Part shown: one piece after another, positions 10,216 to 21,430 of the stretch
Layout of the letters: each line of letters starts with the position of its first letter
How positions within the stretch are numbered: the stretch's first letter is position 1
Assembly: GCA_013423385.1 (NCBI GenBank)
Contig: BLZA01000002.1
Span: forward strand, 62,001 to 126,000
Direction: 5' to 3'
DNA length: 64,000 nucleotides
Source: Naganishia liquefaciens
Taxonomy: Eukaryota > Basidiomycota > Tremellomycetes > Filobasidiales > Filobasidiaceae
Notes under the pieces: model-generated
Seen by the model: the letters and a program-made list of their open reading frames with translations, nothing else
Databases searched by the model: none
What the model was told of the DNA's origin: nothing
Program-made: the position numbers and the translations under genes

Positions 10216-12227
10216 TTACGACTGCTCGGCATAGATCTATAGACACAATAACTCAGTTTCACGCGCATGGTGACAGGGAATAGCAAGCTTACTTTGATAG
10301 TCTTGTCCGCTCCACCCGTGATCAATCTCGTTCCCGTCTTGTCAAAGGTCGAACAGAATACACCCTGACGAATACGTCGGTCGTGAGTTTAGGTTCCTCT
10401 CGAGTCACACACTTGAACATACCGCTTCCGAATCCAAACTGCCGCTTTGAGGAATATCGTTCAGATGCTGGAACGGTTTACCCGTCTTGTAATCCCAGAA
10501 CGAAAGCGAACCGTTGTCGCCTAATTTCGCACACATAATGAGCGTCGAGTCCCACGGGTCGGGATGCATTTGCCAACATACCACCAGAGAAGAGAACCCC
10601 ATCCTCATTGACGCTGAGCGTGTTGATGATCGCTTCATGACCCGGAAAGTTGAAGACGAACGTGCCCTCGGGACACTTCCACTTTTTGATGCTGGAACCA
10701 AGCCGTCAGCATCGGAACCCGGGACCGTGAGATTATCACTTACTTGTTCCCGCCCGAGCTGGCACTAGCAAAGGTATACTCGTGCGGCGCGATGGCAAGC
10801 GCTCGGACGGATTTTTTGTGATGTGTCAGCGTGGTCATCGCTTTCCCCGCAGCAAGATCCCAAAGCCTTGAGTAAAAATCACAAGATCAGATGGACACCG
10901 TCGGAATGGCATCTTGTAGACTCACTTGATCGTACTATCCATACTGGCGGTAATAACCTGTGGGTCCGAATCCTGACACTTCACATCCGCGACCGTACCC
11001 GTGTGACCCGCTAGCGTAAAGATGTTTGCCTTTGTCCGCATATCCCAGACCTTGACGAATCACGGTCAGTACACACCATCCAGTGGAGGCTATCAAGACA
11101 TACTCGTGCCGTGGCGTCTCGTCCTGCAGTCACCAGTACGTCCAGCGTCGGGTGGATATCCAACGAGTACACGCCTGAAAGATGACCGTGATAGTGCCGA
11201 ATAACCTTGTTCGTTTCCAGATCCCAACATTTCACCATCTGCAATGCGGACAGATTAGTACGGCAGCACCACCCGAGGCAGACGAATACCCACCTTGTCT
11301 TCAGCGCACGAGAAAAGATATGGATGTCTCGGTGAAACGGCCAACCCACGCACGGCCGAGATGTGACCCGTGAGCGACAACTTCAACTCGCCCGATGCCA
11401 GATCCCAAATCTACGCCAGGGTCATCAGCCCCGGATTCTTGTTACAAATACCGAGACAAACCTTGATAACTCGATCACCTGCACCTGTCGCAAACCACTG
11501 ATTTCCGGGCTCAACAGCGACAGATCGCACCCATCCCATATGTCCCGAGATGACCGTCTTCAGTTTCCCTGACAAGGCAAGAGGGATAAGGTGTGTGTTC
11601 AAAGCGCCCAAATCTCAAGACATACATGGCGCATGATAAGCCGGCTTCTCTTCCCTCTCCTCTTTTTTCCGCATCAACGCCTGACTGAGACGCGACGACG
11701 CTGATCCACCCTCGGCGCCATAGCCTTGCTGATGCCTAAACGAGACGAGAGCCTGGTTCTGCTGTGGTATCGACTCTGTCGTTGAGCTGAGGAATGGGTC
11801 AGACGACCCGAACCGTCGAGGCAAGACGGCTGGCTTACCTTTCCTCTGTTGCAGCCCCGCCAGGTCCTCCGATCAGCTTCATTCCGCTCACGCCATTCGT
11901 GATCAGTCCTGGTCCACCTGCTGCACCTCTCGTCACCTGTCCTGGTCTCTGAGGTCCTGCTGGCTGCTTGGCTGCAAGTACCGGTGGAAGGGTTTGCACA
12001 TCGTGATATTCCGTGGCCAGTTTTGATGCAATCTTGATCTTGTGCCTGAGGTATGGTGACGCTATTTAGTAACGATCTTGGCAATAGAGGATGGGTTCGA
12101 GCAAGACTTACGCTCGTTCCAGACCTCCGAATTCATCATCTCCAGTTTCAGACAAAAAGACCGCCCTAGTGCGCTTCGTGGAGAGCTTGTTGAGCTCGGA
12201 CAGCGTTGGTAGGCTCGTCGTGGCCAT
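10216..12227 (-). CDS. PRP46: pre-mRNA splicing factor Prp46/PLRG1, WD40 repeat protein
   Basis: Multi-exon gene starting [16 protein letters not shown] at 12227 and ending TIK|IYAEQS at 10216. After an N-terminal region of about 130 residues with a Gly-rich stretch, WD40 repeats follow: [16 protein letters not shown], then [56 protein letters not shown] and [17 protein letters not shown], most closing with WD dipeptides. This order and the SGHMGWVRS opening are diagnostic of PRL1/PLRG1/Prp46, a core component of the Prp19-associated NTC of the spliceosome, in the nucleus. Introns are about 50-60 bp and some lie between WD repeats. Start choice: first ATG, followed directly by the conserved N-terminus. 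Confidence 0.92.
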
Positions 12228-13214
12228 TTTTGCAGGATCTGCTCCTTATGCCAGTCTATGCAAGCGATAGGACGATGTGAACTTGCGTATACATGCTTTC
12301 AAGGCTCAGCATGCCTCGATCATGCATGCATGCACGGCTGACCCTCGCTCGATCACCACGACGCGTGCGACTGAGATAAAGCGCACCGCGGTCGCAACTC
12401 GGTCGCTGGCTGTTGCATGATCCTTTTCGCCTTTCCTCTTCTGATCCAGTCACCTCGACGTTATCAGCCAGAAGTCTTAACATTCGAGCAGCCTGCAACG
12501 CGGTCACCTAAGAGCTGATATCTCCCACAAGTCTGAAGCGGGGCGCGTAAGAGGAAATTAGACCACGCCCAAGCTCGAGGCTCCGCGAAGACCCCTCCCT
12601 TGGTTTTCGCTCAAAGGCCACAGAACGCAGTCTCGATCAAACGCTGCCTCGAAGAACGAAACCTAGGACAGGCGGTATCCTGCAAGAGCGTGACTTAGGG
12701 AGCTCGCATAAGGCTTGCTAGCATGCCTCTGGGTGTGATTCCGCTACAAGTTGTAGCTTTGTGAATACACACGGTATGAGACGAGAAATATGCAAGTGCA
12801 CGATGTCCCTAACCCGGAAGAACCGCTTGCGAGCGGCGATAAGTCACAGCTTTGTCCATGCGGCGAGATATGGTTCGGCCAAAGCTGCCGACGTTACACG
12901 CAAAACCGTCAACGCGTCGATTCCGTAGCCAAACGGCATTGAAATATGCACAGGCTCTTTGAGACAGGGAACGAGCTACAGAAGGCTGCTTCAGTCGTGT
13001 AATTAGTCAGACTACAGTCAAACCCACTACACCGAGCAATATATTAAACTCCTTTCTCATGCAGTTCACCTCGAAGTCGCACAGATCGGAAATTTGCTTT
13101 CGAGCAGGAATGGCAGATAGAAAGGCCTCGAACGTTTCTCTTACGTCTTTCTCCGAGCGATGCACCTGACCGTCAGCGAATCGATAAAACTTCGCTCATC
13201 TTATGAACAGACAG
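12228..13214. other. intergenic, no gene seen
   Basis: About 1 kb upstream of PRP46. Short open frames only, none with recognisable content. It must hold the PRP46 promoter. No TATA box or RNA gene stands out. Confidence 0.5.
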
Positions 13215-14083
13215 CTATGCGTCGGGAGTACGTTTGTGAAGGGCTCCAGTATTGGGCCAAAACAGAACGGGCCAAGCCAGCTTGCGAAACCGCGCGCCAT
13301 TGAGCATCCGAATCGCCGAAATCCGCTCCAAGTATCGAAGGCCTTGGCGTGATGGAGTCGACAAGACCGACGCTACATAGAAAGTGGTCTCGGATGCCAA
13401 GCTCGGCAATGAAGCGATCATTAGAGTCTGCATATTGATGGGCTTGTAGAGGGTGGCGGTGACGTCGAGAAAAATGTTGGGGCGTGTCGCATTCCCGGAT
13501 TTTAGGCAAGGCTTTGGTGAACACTACGGCTAAGGATGGAAAGGCTTCCGACATCTTGGCCTCATGGGCATTTGCATCGATTTCGGAGATGGACCTGAAA
13601 CACGTCTCGAGTTTTTCGAAGTGGACTTTCTAGCGTGATGAGATACCTGACAGATATGAGAATCAACGAACGGTCGCATCCCCCAAGACTATAAATTGTC
13701 CTTGCCTGGTCCATTTCTAGCCACTTGGTATATGGCCTTTGTCAAAGATTCACCACGACTCCTCGGTATCCTGCGATCAGCATAAGAATAAGGCTCAATG
13801 GGGGCAATGATCCGATCAACTAGTCCAGACAAGTGTCTCATAAAGGACTGGCAATATACCTTGGTGTATTTTCCGATTGACAAGACTCAGGGCGCCGAGC
13901 GAGTCGAGGGCATGAGAGCCGGCTAGAAATTTGCCAATGGTGATGATGATCTCTGTTGGAAGGGTTATGCCGCCTGTCGCGGCCTTGATCAGCACGAGAT
14001 GAGCGGGGTATGCGTGAACACAGGAGGACAATACCCATGACTTTGCCCAAATTGGGCTGCCCGTTATTCTGATCTAGGGACAT
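13215..14083 (-). CDS. possible F-box-like protein, gene model uncertain
   Basis: An ATG at 14083 (MSLDQNNGQPNLGK) followed by an intron with acceptor GCGACAG leads into ITLPTEIIITIGKFLAG...LVNRKIHQGILPVLYETLVW. This is the form of fungal F-box domains (LP-x-E-I-I, then LVNR-x-(F/W/H), then LYETLVW). F-box proteins recruit substrates to SCF ubiquitin ligases. Downstream, one frame gives a plausible C-terminus with LRYLERISAIRMLNG ending at 13215, but I could not join the pieces by clean splice sites, and the F-box frame stops after ETLVWTS. The gene may be degenerate or have introns I cannot place. Confidence 0.35.
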
Positions 14084-15304
14084 GTTCCGAAGGCTGTTCC
14101 GTACGAGTCACCACTAGCGATAAGTGCAAAACGTCACGAAAAGCACAAGTATCGAATATAAAGTACCTTGAAACTCGAACAAACACGTCCTTGATGCTTG
14201 ATCCGCTTGTAAAACATGATGAGACGACGAATGATGACCAGGCACGAAGACCGGGTTGTCCGCAAAGCTCGCCCCGCCAGCGCCTTGCCTCTTACGCACG
14301 ACACAGGTATACTGCATGCAGCCCCTCGATATTGAACGGACTCTGCATTACCCCATCGCGCATAATCTCTTTGCTCGACGGCTGCGATGCCCTACGTCTG
14401 CGAGTCAGCGCGTTTTGAACGCGGTCAAGACCGTCTATATACCTACAGTGCGGAATTTCAACCTGGATTCACTCGCATTTGCGGGCAGAGAGACAGCCGC
14501 AAAGAGCATCTACGCTTTAGATTCTGATCTCTGGTATCTGTACGTTGCTGCTTTTTGGTGGTGTTGTACGTCAGACGCGACGTCGAGAATGCAGGCCATC
14601 CATCTTTGCGGAGAACGTCAAAGGAGATCCTCTGCTCAATGGTGTACAGAATCGGCAAGACAGACCCTAGTGGATGCGAGGAAGAATCTATTCTCGGAGG
14701 GGAAGGATCTAAACGTTGGTGTTCGTCAAGTCCGTCGCGCTATTCAGGAAGTTGGGTCTTTTTCTGCGAGTACGGCAAGTCGAAATAGCTGTTTGCAGGC
14801 ATGATCACACGGAACCGATTTTGGCAAACACAGGTTTCGCGTTCTTTGTACCCCTGAAATAGCAACCAGCTTTCTATAGAGGTGTGTTTGAATACCTGGA
14901 AGTCCGCAAGACAAAGCGTATCAGTTGCTCTTTCGGACGATGTTTGACACAGGTCACCTTGCCGTGTCTCGCTGGTGTTTCGACACCAAGTATACAGCGG
15001 AATCTCGCTTAGGATGTATCACTCGGGTTGAACCATCTGGATACTCGATCTCACAGTGTATGCTCCGCTACTTGTCTACCAGTACTTTGACGATATCGCC
15101 ATCCCGCGTGCCCAACAATCCCTTCAAAGGCGACCGTTCCACTCTGACTCGGTCGCGGCTGCCGACTCTGGGCGCGGAAGCGCATCACGCCATTGCCATC
15201 CCGCGACACTTTCGGGCGGGGAAGGATGGCTCGTCTGACGGGGATAACCAGTGTGTCAGGGATTAGGCACAGTCCACCGTCACACCCATCCCCCCCATCC
15301 AGTC
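14084..15304. other. intergenic, no supported gene
   Basis: About 1.2 kb between the F-box-like locus and the beta-lyase/mevalonate kinase gene. It contains a 183-codon plus-strand open frame (14256-14804) whose composition and antisense neighbours give no sign of coding. Presumably holds the promoter of the fusion gene; no TATA element stands out. Confidence 0.4.
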
Positions 15305-18300
15305 ATGACAGCTTCATCCAACGACTCGTACCCAGGCACGCCGGGCCTGTCATCACTCGCCACCTCGGTCGCATCCCTCGACTCGCCCGCGCCCTCGACA
15401 AACTCGCGACAGTCCAAATCCTCCCTGACCGCCTCTTCCTACCGTTTCGGCACGCTATGCGTCACCTCGGACCACAAGGACCAATTCGGCGCCAGTAGCG
15501 TGCCGATTTACCAGACGGCAACGTTCAAGGGTCTTCCGGGCAATCAATACGACTACACGCGCAGCGGGAACCCGACGAGAACGGCACTCGAGACGCAGCT
15601 CGCGCGGCTGTATGAATGTCGTCGTGCGTTTGCCGTATCGACGGGAATGACGGCGCTCGATATGATTCTTCGACTCGTTTCACCGGGAGACGTCGTGATT
15701 GCCGGTGACGATATCTACGGCGGGACGGATCGTTTGCTTACGTTTACCAAGACCAATGGCGGCGCGGATGTGCGCCACATCGATATGACGAGTCAGAGCG
15801 AGCTTGATGCCGTCTTGAACGAGTGCAAAGAAAAAGTCAAGATGGTCTTGATCGAGAGTCCGACGAATCCGCTGTTGAAGGTGCTGGATATCAAGAGGAT
15901 TGCGGATTCCGTGCATGCGGCGTCGGCAGTGAGTATACTCTTTTGCGCAATCTCCTCCGTATCTGACCTGTTGTAGGACGCCTTGATCGTCGTGGACAAC
16001 ACCATGATGTCGCCTTACCTGCAACGCCCACTCAATCTCGGCGCAGACATCATTTACGATTCGGGAACCAAGTATCTCAGTGGTCATCACGACGTCATGG
16101 CCGGTATCATTGCCGTCGAGCGGGAAGACGTGGTCAAGGTGAGTCTTTCCCTCTCGACGCACATCCACGCAACCTCGGTTGACCCCTCTGCAGCGCATCG
16201 CCTTCCTTATCAACTCGACGGGAACAGGTCTCGCGCCATTCGACTGCCATGTCCTCCTCCGCGGGCTGAAAACCCTATCAATCCGAATGGATCGCCAAGC
16301 ATCTACGGCCTCCATGGTCGCTTCCTACCTCGACACACTCGGCTTCCACGTCAATTTCCCGGGCCTGAAATCACATCCGGGGCGGGACATTCACTTTCGT
16401 CAGGCCGATGGCGCCGGTGCCGTGCTGAGTTTTACGACGGGCGATGTCGTCACGAGTGAGCGGATTGTCGGCGGGACGCGGCTGTGGGGCGTCTCGGTCA
16501 GTTTCGGATGCGTCAATAGTCTGATCTCGATGCCATGTGTCATGTCGTGAGTAAACCTCGGCGTCCCGCACGCGCGCGCGTCTTCCCGATTCCACCAAAG
16601 GCTGACACTCTGGTAGACACGCCTCAATTGCCGCCGACAAACGAGCCGAACGCGGCCTGCCCGAAGACCTGATCCGTCTCTGCGTCGGCATCGAGGATCC
16701 GCGCGACCTGATTGACGATCTCGAACGCTCGCTCGTCCAGGCTGGCGCCATCTACGAACGTTTTGACGAATCCGCATCGATCCCGAGCACACCGACGTCG
16801 TCCTCTGCGGCACCCGAGAGTGCGCGCGTATCGGCGATTGTGAATCATGCGTTCATGACCGATCCTATGGCTGCGGAATCGTGGGCCGTCCGTCGTGCCA
16901 AGCGGTTCCGAAGGGGTGGGCCCGTCGAGGCGGACAAGGGCGTCGGTGCCGAGGATGAAACCCTTGCCACGACGACGACAACGACGACGACCGATTCTCA
17001 GGATATCTTGGTTTCTGCTCCGGGCAAGGTCATCATGTTTGGCGAACATGCAGTTGTACACGGCGTCGTACGTTGAGTCTTCCGCCTTCTTGTTCTCGAG
17101 GCTTCCTATCGGTTGTATATGTGCTAAAATTCGAATGTATCCATACTGCAGACGGCCATTGCCGCTTCCATAAACTTGCGCTGCTTCGCCATCCTGAGTA
17201 AACGTCCCGATCACAAGATCCGACTGGATTTACCGGATCTGCATCTGTACGAAAAGGAATGGTCCCTCGACACTCTGCCGTGGGATGCATTTACAGCCAA
17301 GCCGCTGCAAGGCGGCAGTGCACCCAGGGAGCTCGACGTGGAATCGCTCAAGGCCGTCGAGGGCTTTTTGCACGACGATGGGCTCGATGCGACGGCGCAT
17401 GTGGCCGCGCTGGCGATCTTGTACTTGTACATGGCCATGTCGAATCATGGAGATCGGTGAGTCGACCGGAGCGGGACCGAGTCAAGGGTCTCATTTGTCC
17501 GCTCAGACGCGGCGCCACCTACTGCGCACGATCCGCACTGCCTATCGGGGCCGGACTCGGATCATCGGCCTCTTACGCGGCATGCATCTCTGCCGCCTTT
17601 TTACAACTCTTTGGCTTGCTCAACGTGGCAGCCGGAGCGATCGATGACGCCCAGGCGACGCTCATCAACGACTGGGCGTTTTTAGCGGAAAAGGTCATCC
17701 ATGGGAATCCGAGCGGGATCGACAATGCCGTCGCGGTCCGCGGCGGAGGCTTGACGTTTGAGCGCGCGATCCACGGCAAGGCCGGCGGCATGAAGAGTCT
17801 GGCCGGGTAAGTTTTTGCGGAATGAGCCGCGAGGGATGACGCTAACCCGCGCAGATTCAAATCCGTGCGCCTTCTCCTCACCGACACACGCGTGCCGCGG
17901 CAGACCAAGCTCTTGGTTGCTGGTGTTGGCGAACGCATGACGGCCGATCCGGCATGGGGCGAGCGCATGATGGATGGAATTCAGGAAATCTCGGATCGGG
18001 CCCAGGGCTTGCTCACGGATACGACCAAGGGACGAGCCGAATTTGTTGCGGGTCTTTCGGTGAGCATGAGGCGGCGAGTAAAGCATCGACGAGCTTTGCG
18101 GCTGACTTCGCGCGCAGAGCCTTTTGGATCGCAATCACGAATATCTGGCCGAGCTCGGCGTGTCGCATCCTGCGCTCGAGCTCATTCGCGCAAAGACGGC
18201 GTCGGCGCCGTACCACTTGTCGACCAAGTTGACCGGCGCCGGCGGCGGCGGATGTGCCGTGACTCTTATTCCGGACGGTAAGCGCGCCCTCCCGCCCTCC

Positions 18301-18580
18301 CCTCACTCAACTCGCAGCGCTGATCCCGGGGGCTGCAGACTTTTCCGCCGAGCGAATGGACGCGCTGCTTTCCGAGCTGCGCGAGAGCGGCTTCCGGCCG
18401 TACCTGACGAGCGTTGGGGGTGCCGGACTGGGCATGCTCACCGATGCTCACGCGCTCGACGTCGATGCGCCCGGTGCAGGTGAGACGAATCACGTTCCGC
18501 TACTCAAGGCGTTCCACGATGTCGACGCCGAGCAACTCGGGGCATGGGCCGAGAGCGCGGGCGGGTGGTTGTATATCTAG
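15305..18580 (+). CDS. STR3-ERG12: cystathionine beta-lyase fused in frame to mevalonate kinase
   Basis: Nine exons (15305-15928, 15977-16138, 16194-16546, 16617-17067, 17152-17456, 17507-17806, 17855-18059, 18118-18277, 18339-18580) give 933 residues; an alternative last acceptor at 18318 gives 940. Residues about 45-425 are a PLP-dependent cystathionine beta-lyase (methionine synthesis, cystathionine to homocysteine): [23 protein letters not shown], and the PLP lysine in [16 protein letters not shown] at about K240, ending [16 protein letters not shown]. An 84-residue low-complexity linker (about 426-509) follows. Residues about 510-933 are a complete GHMP-family mevalonate kinase (ATP-dependent phosphorylation of mevalonate, sterol and isoprenoid pathway): [30 protein letters not shown] at about 643-655, and KLTGAGGGG at about 837-845. 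Exon 4 carries the lyase C-terminus, linker and kinase N-terminus with no stop. Methionines at about 460 and 464 could allow separate kinase translation. Convergent with NOP56, 81 bp apart. Confidence 0.85.
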
Positions 18581-18661
18581 GGAAATATGCAGAATGGGAT
18601 ACAATCATACAAGCCGAGCCACTATACAGGTCAGGGGAGACGACAACGCAAAGAAAGGCTC

Positions 18662-21175
18662 CTAGGCCTCGGACTTGCGCTTCTTCTTCTTGTCCTTTTT
18701 AGACGGTGTCTCTCCGTCCTTGGCCGACTTGTCCTTGGACGACTTGTCCTTTTTCGACCGCTTGGATGTCGATTCAACGTTGACGGGCTGTAAGTCTCCC
18801 GGGGCGTCGACCTCCATGGCTGAAGCGTCGAGCGCGGCCACGTCGGATTTCCTGTACCAAAACGACGACGGGTCAGCGAGTCTGTTCCCGCGACCTCTTG
18901 ACGAGAAATCCACCAGCCTCACCTCTTCTTGCTCTTGTCCTTTTTGCTCTTTTTAGGCGTCGTCACCTCGGCGGCCACACCGGGAATCAAACTCTTGAGC
19001 TTTTCCAAATCGGGATCGACGGCCTGTCCCGTCTCCTTGGCCTCGCGCTGACCTTGCTCGACGAGCTTGACGGCCTCGGCGACATCATCCATCTTGGCAT
19101 CATCACCTTCCTCATCGGCATCCTCATCATCGTCGTCCATCGACGCGGCAATCGCCGCCTGTGCCTTGGCGATCGCGTCAGAGTTCTTGCTGACGGCGGC
19201 GCCCGTCTCGTAGAACGCGAGTCGCTCCTCGACCTGGGCACGCAGGGCCTCGCCGTACTTGTTGGTCGGCACGTCGCTGAAACAGTCAATCCTGCACGCG
19301 ATCGAGCACTTGTTGGCGAGGAAACGCGAGATTCGGCCCTTGTGCTTGTTTCCGGCGCGGCCGATAAACGTGCTGTGGTAGATCAAGCCGTACTTTGGCG
19401 TGTTGCCCTTTGTCTTGAGCGCACGGAACAGGGCCTTTTCGGCGCCGAGGATTTGCAGGGTCGAGGCCGGGTACTTTGCCAGGTTGGTCAAGCTTCCGGC
19501 ATGGCTGATCAGTCGGGCGCCGATCGTTTCGCCGACGAGGGCGGCCAGGTTGGGCGCGACGGCGTTCATCTTGTCGACGAGGTATTGACGAAGCGACGTT
19601 CGGTATCCGGCGAGCTGGACGACACGCTCGGCGAAACGCTTAATGTTGATCAAGTCGATTTCGTTGATGTCGCTGCCCATGGACGACTTGGCGGCATCCA
19701 TGACGTTCTTGGCCATGGTCTCGTCGTCGTCGAGAATCTCCTGGATGGCGGCGACCATGCTGGTGTACTTTTCGTCCGACGTGTCAAACGTCAGGCCCGA
19801 CTTGTCGCCGATGAGCAGGACGAGGCGCGCGTACTGGCCCGGGTTGGAGGGTACGATCTTGACGAGCTCGGGGAAATGCCACGAGTACCATTCACGGATA
19901 CGCATGGCAAACGTGTTGACGTCCTTGTCGAGCTGGTCGGCGAGCGCGATGGCCTGGATGATCATGTTGTCGGATCGGTTGACGTTGAACTGTGGGGCGG
20001 GGCGGCGGCGAAGCGTCAGCGCGGCCGTCATGGCAGGAACCCCTCGCCGTACTCACCTTGACCTTGCCTCGCGAGTACGAATGACCCAGACCCAACTGCG
20101 CCATCTTGACATCCCCGCTCGTCATCCCCGTCCCGGCCTTTGCCAGCAGCTTTTCCGCGTGCAGTCGAATCCCGCGCACAAACTCGAGCGTGCGCTCGCC
20201 CGTGTCGCAGTTGATGCCGAGCTGCTGCGCGATCGAGGACGCGAGCGTACGTTCGCCGACACCGAGCAGGATCCGCTGGGATTTGGTGGCCGAGGGCAGG
20301 AGCAGCTGAAGAAGGGCAGAGAGCTGGTCCGAGATGATGCCTGAGGGGGTTAGGGGAAGGCGTTAGCGCGCGTGATGGAAAGACGGCAAGAACAAGGGGT
20401 CTTGTGTTGATGGAAGCGGCGATCCGCGTTATCCAGCGCACAGCCAAGGGGGATGCGCCGAAAGAGGAGAAAACTCGGGCCCCGCCCTATTAATCACACT
20501 CGGGGAATCCCTCGCTTCGGCGTCTCCTGTCCTTGCTCCGCTCGAGGAAGGAAGGAAATTCTCGGCCGTCCGAGGTGTCGAGGTGACCTCGGGGATTTCC
20601 TCGTCAGCGGCGCCTCCTGTCCTCGTTGACGATCGACGAAAGGAGGCTTCTCGCTTCGCTATAGGTGTCACTGCCTGCGGCGCCTCCTTTTTTTCGCTCG
20701 CCCTCTGGCGCGCTCGGGATGGCTTGCCTGCGGCACCGGTATTCTCGCTCCCTTCGGTCGCTCGACGAGACAGGGATTCTCGCTTCGCTCGAGGGAAATC
20801 TCGCTCCCTCCGGTCGCTCGGATCGCTTCGCTCCTCTTTGCCTGCGGCGCCTCATATCCTCGCTCCGCTCGTCGCGCGACTCACCTTCAGAAACATCATT
20901 CGCATTCTGCAGCGCCTCTCCCGCACTCGTAAACGGCAGAAAACTCTTCAACTTGACCATTTTCCCAAACTTGCTCATATCCTGAATCGCCTCTTGCACG
21001 GCTTTGCTCTTGGCCGCCTAGAATCCCCCCCCCCCCCGCCCGCGGACATTAGTTTCTGGCATTTCCGTCGCTCCCTGCTGCTGCTGCTGCTCACAATCTC
21101 CTCCTGCATCGTCACCTCGAACAGGGCATAGCCCGAGGCGTTCTCAAAGAGAACATGGGTCAGGTTTCCAGACAT
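18662..21175 (-). CDS. NOP56: box C/D snoRNP core protein Nop56
   Basis: Five exons (21175-21095, 21017-20885, 20340-20057, 19989-18923, 18851-18662) give 584 residues. Nop56 is a core protein of box C/D snoRNPs that guide rRNA 2'-O-methylation, in the nucleolus. N-terminal domain: [15 protein letters not shown] and [20 protein letters not shown]. The central part has [35 protein letters not shown], and the NOP-domain stretch [20 protein letters not shown] with [12 protein letters not shown]. These separate it from its paralogue Nop58. The C-terminus is the expected Lys/Ser/Asp-rich tail ([23 protein letters not shown]). Intron 2 is 544 bp, about ten times the local norm, and is described separately. 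Divergent from the RNase Z gene, with 255 bp between ATGs. Confidence 0.93.
20341..20884 (-). repeat. 544-bp NOP56 intron filled with short GC-rich inverted repeats
   Basis: From about 20440 to 20884 the intron repeats a few units: several TCGCTTCGCT / TCGCTCCGCTCG units, two copies of CTCGCTCC-C-TC-GGTCGCTCG, and at least four copies of a GCCTGCGGCGCC-like unit. Many are self-complementary or near-palindromic, so the transcript could form hairpins. Introns of Nop56 genes often host snoRNAs in animals; I could not find a convincing C-box/D-box pair here. The frame after the donor stays open to 20604, so unspliced transcript would extend the protein by about 90 residues. Confidence 0.6.
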
Positions 21176-21430
21176 GATGGGCAGACGAATGGATTGAATC
21201 TCGTTTCGCTGCTTTTGTCGTCAACACGCAACAAACCCCCTTGAACCCTCACCCCGTCTGCTCTGATTTCTCCCTCCCCCTGCCATAATTTTGCAACTTT
21301 CGATCGCGCGCGCCCAAGAGAAGCGCGCTGCCTCGCTTACCTAATCATCAGTTGAGGCACCTTCCACTATAACCAACATCCCCCCTTGGCTGCCCCCCGC
21401 CCTGCCGCCCCTCCCCGCCCACGCCATACA

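Noticed and set aside
14256-14804. 182-codon plus-strand open frame between the F-box-like locus and the fusion gene
   Set aside because: No recognisable motif, biased Cys/Arg/Ser composition and no plausible splice partners.
18898-20061. 387-codon plus-strand open frame
   Set aside because: It is antisense to the large NOP56 exon, whose protein is strongly conserved. Arg/Leu/Gly/Val-heavy composition is what the complement of a Lys/Asp/Ala-rich GC-rich exon gives.
20440-20884. Repeated units in the NOP56 intron considered as a CRISPR-like array
   Set aside because: Units are irregularly spaced and mutually complementary, lie in a fungal intron, and have no spacer regularity.
20341-20884. 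Box C/D snoRNA hosted in the NOP56 intron
   Set aside because: No well-placed C box (RTGATGA) and D box (CTGA) with a closing stem on the minus strand.
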